64,000 bases of DNA from Shewanella maritima (GTDB taxonomy: Bacteria; Pseudomonadota; Gammaproteobacteria; Enterobacterales; Shewanellaceae), in assembly GCF_004295345.1 (NCBI RefSeq), contig NZ_CP036200.1, positions 620,001-684,000 on the forward strand, in the 5' to 3' direction. The notes beneath the pieces were generated by a model. It was not told the origin of the DNA and ran no database searches. It saw only the letters and a program-made list of their open reading frames with translations. Positions 62,767-64,000 of the stretch are shown here, piece by piece; position 1 is the first letter of the stretch, and every line of letters starts with the position of its first letter. The position numbers and the translations under genes are program-made.

Positions 62767-64000
62767 ATGCAGAACTTGATTCTAGTTTTTATTATTTTGG
62801 CCCTCACCACCTTTAATGCTTTTGGTAACACCAGTGCAGACATCGTCTACACAAATGCAAATGTTCGAACTATGAACGAGGCAAAACCATTAGCCAAAGT
62901 TTTGGCAATTAAGGGGAATAAAATTGTCATGGTAGGCACAGAAGATGACGCCAAAAGCTGGATAGGAGCAAACACTCAAGTAATTGACTTAGATGGTAAG
63001 ACGCTATTGCCTGGTTTCATAAGCACACATGATCACCTAATAGCCTCACAGTGGACGACCTCAGGCGTTCAGCTTTACGACGCAACAGGAAAACAAGATG
63101 CTTTGGCTAAAATTAAGGCATACGCTAAAGCTAATCCGGATCATAAGGTGATCAAAGGCGTCGGTTGGGACAAAAACATGTTAGAAGGTCTACCCATCGC
63201 AGCGGATCTGGACAAAGCCGTCCCTGACCGACCTGCCATTATCCTAGATAACACGATTCATGATGCTTGGATGAACACAGCTGCGCTCAAAGCGGCAAAT
63301 ATAACCAAGGATACACCTGATGCCGTGCCGGGAGTGACATATTGGGTGCGCGATAGCGAAGGAAATCCAACAGGAGCCGCAATAGAAATTCAATGGTTTC
63401 AATCTTATATTGATATTGGGGCATGGGATCCTGACAACATGATCCCTGAGAGCGCTGAGTATCTATTAAACCTTGCTGCGAGCAACGGTACTACGATGGT
63501 TTTGGTCCCAGGCATCGTCACGCCTAACATCAAAGATGTTCATGGAGGAATGGAAAAGGACTTCGAGACGGCGATGGACATTCTTCAAGACTGGGCTGAA
63601 TCTGACACACTCCCTTTAAGAGTCCAAGCTCAACCGTTCTTCAAAACACCTAAAGGCGATCCTCAACGATTTGTAAACTTTGGGGTAAGAATGAACAAAA
63701 AATACAACAGTGACTTGCTCCGTTCTCGTAGTTTGAAAATCCATCCTGAGGGAAATACAGTAGCTGGTACCGCACCTTTCATCGACCCTTATAAAAATCA
63801 ACCAGAGCATAGAGGAACATTTAACGTGCAGCCTGACACAACAATGTCGATTGTAACCAAAGCTGCAAAAGAAGGGTTAGATGTATTTATTCATACCGAC
63901 GGTGATCGATCCTCTCGCGCAGCCGTGGATGCGATAATAGAAGCAAGAAAGATAGACGCAAATAATCGTAGCGCACTGCACCATGCAATTTGGGTTCACC
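62767..64000 (+). CDS. YtcJ-like amidohydrolase family 3 protein, exported (3' end outside the window)
   Basis: The first 411 codons are open to the right edge. A signal peptide (LILVFIILALTTFNAFG) is followed by TSADIVYTNANVRTMNE, then IDLDGKTLLPGFISTHDHL. The H-x-H pair HDH is the first metal-ligand motif of the amidohydrolase superfamily. GVGWDKNML, DNTIHDAWMNTAALKAA and DVFIHTDGDRSSRAAVDAI follow the order of the YtcJ/amidohydrolase 3 group. An in-frame ATG at 62755 is an alternative start. The substrate is unknown. It is monocistronic as far as can be seen. Confidence 0.85.
   Translation, partial: MQNLILVFIILALTTFNAFGNTSADIVYTNANVRTMNEAKPLAKVLAIKGNKIVMVGTEDDAKSWIGANTQVIDLDGKTLLPGFISTHDHLIASQWTTSGVQLYDATGKQDALAKIKAYAKANPDHKVIKGVGWDKNMLEGLPIAADLDKAVPDRPAIILDNTIHDAWMNTAALKAANITKDTPDAVPGVTYWVRDSEGNPTGAAIEIQWFQSYIDIGAWDPDNMIPESAEYLLNLAASNGTTMVLVPGIVTPNIKDVHGGMEKDFETAMDILQDWAESDTLPLRVQAQPFFKTPKGDPQRFVNFGVRMNKKYNSDLLRSRSLKIHPEGNTVAGTAPFIDPYKNQPEHRGTFNVQPDTTMSIVTKAAKEGLDVFIHTDGDRSSRAAVDAIIEARKIDANNRSALHHAIWVH

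Noticed and set aside
1..64000. Search by eye for mobile elements, attachment sites, CRISPR arrays, tRNA or rRNA genes
   Set aside because: No transposase, integrase, evenly spaced repeat array or tRNA cloverleaf was recognized. Gene content and coding style look uniform.

Overview
The window reads as chromosomal DNA of a marine gammaproteobacterium, most likely Shewanella or a close relative in Alteromonadales. This rests on a napEDABC nitrate reductase operon, a yqcA-truC-yqcC cluster, a folX-yfcH pair, a ppnN-xni pair and a polar-type flagellar locus with FlrA/FlrB/FlrC regulators, all with matching gene-level similarity. I see no insertion sequence, prophage, integrase, CRISPR array, tRNA or rRNA gene. 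It looks like conserved backbone with a few accessory genes.

Region 1 (1-5.5 kb, minus strand): the start of a probable Cys/Met-type PLP enzyme, a penicillin-acylase-family Ntn hydrolase, and two overlapping orphan solute-binding protein genes with no permease or ATPase nearby. Region 2 (5.7-10 kb, minus): napE-napD-napA-napB-napC, a periplasmic nitrate reductase with NapC as quinol dehydrogenase. It has a terminator after napC and an FNR-type site upstream of napE. Region 3 (10.2-22.2 kb): housekeeping and metabolic genes. These are a DPPS-motif methyltransferase, an AI-2E/PerM-family permease, folX, yfcH, a LysR/VOC/ABM set, purU, an orphan PTS EIICB overlapping yqcA, truC, yqcC, and a coupled DUF3549/DUF3301 pair. 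Region 4 (22.3-31.1 kb): an M61 PDZ peptidase, a TPR-membrane protein ending in what looks like a dead GGDEF domain, an intact diguanylate cyclase, ppnN, xni and a DUF3192 protein.

Region 5 (31.1-62.2 kb) is a flagellar locus of about 31 kb. Reading down the plus coordinates it holds fliJIHGFE, flrC, flrB, flrA, fliS, a FliT-like gene, fliD, flaG, two flagellins, flgLKJIHGFEDCB, cheR and cheV on the minus strand, then flgA, flgM and flgN on the plus strand. The regulatory hierarchy is visible in the DNA. Sigma-54 promoters with GG-N10-GC spacing precede flrB, fliE, flgB and flgF. Sigma-28 promoters precede one flagellin and flgM. Rho-independent terminators separate the units. FlrA with sigma-54 would start flrBC, FlrC with sigma-54 would start the basal-body and hook operons, and FliA held by FlgM would start late genes. 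The locus stops at fliJ: fliK, fliLMNOPQR, flhBA, flhF, fliA and the main che genes are not here.

Region 6 (62.2-64 kb): a small secreted protein of unknown function and the first 411 codons of an exported YtcJ-like amidohydrolase that runs off the window.

No clearly new multi-gene system stands out. The best leads are the TPR/pseudo-GGDEF protein beside an active cyclase, the EIICB gene overlapping yqcA, the orphan binding-protein pair, the contrast between the two flagellin promoters, and recurrent 12-15 bp tandem duplications in intergenic spacers.
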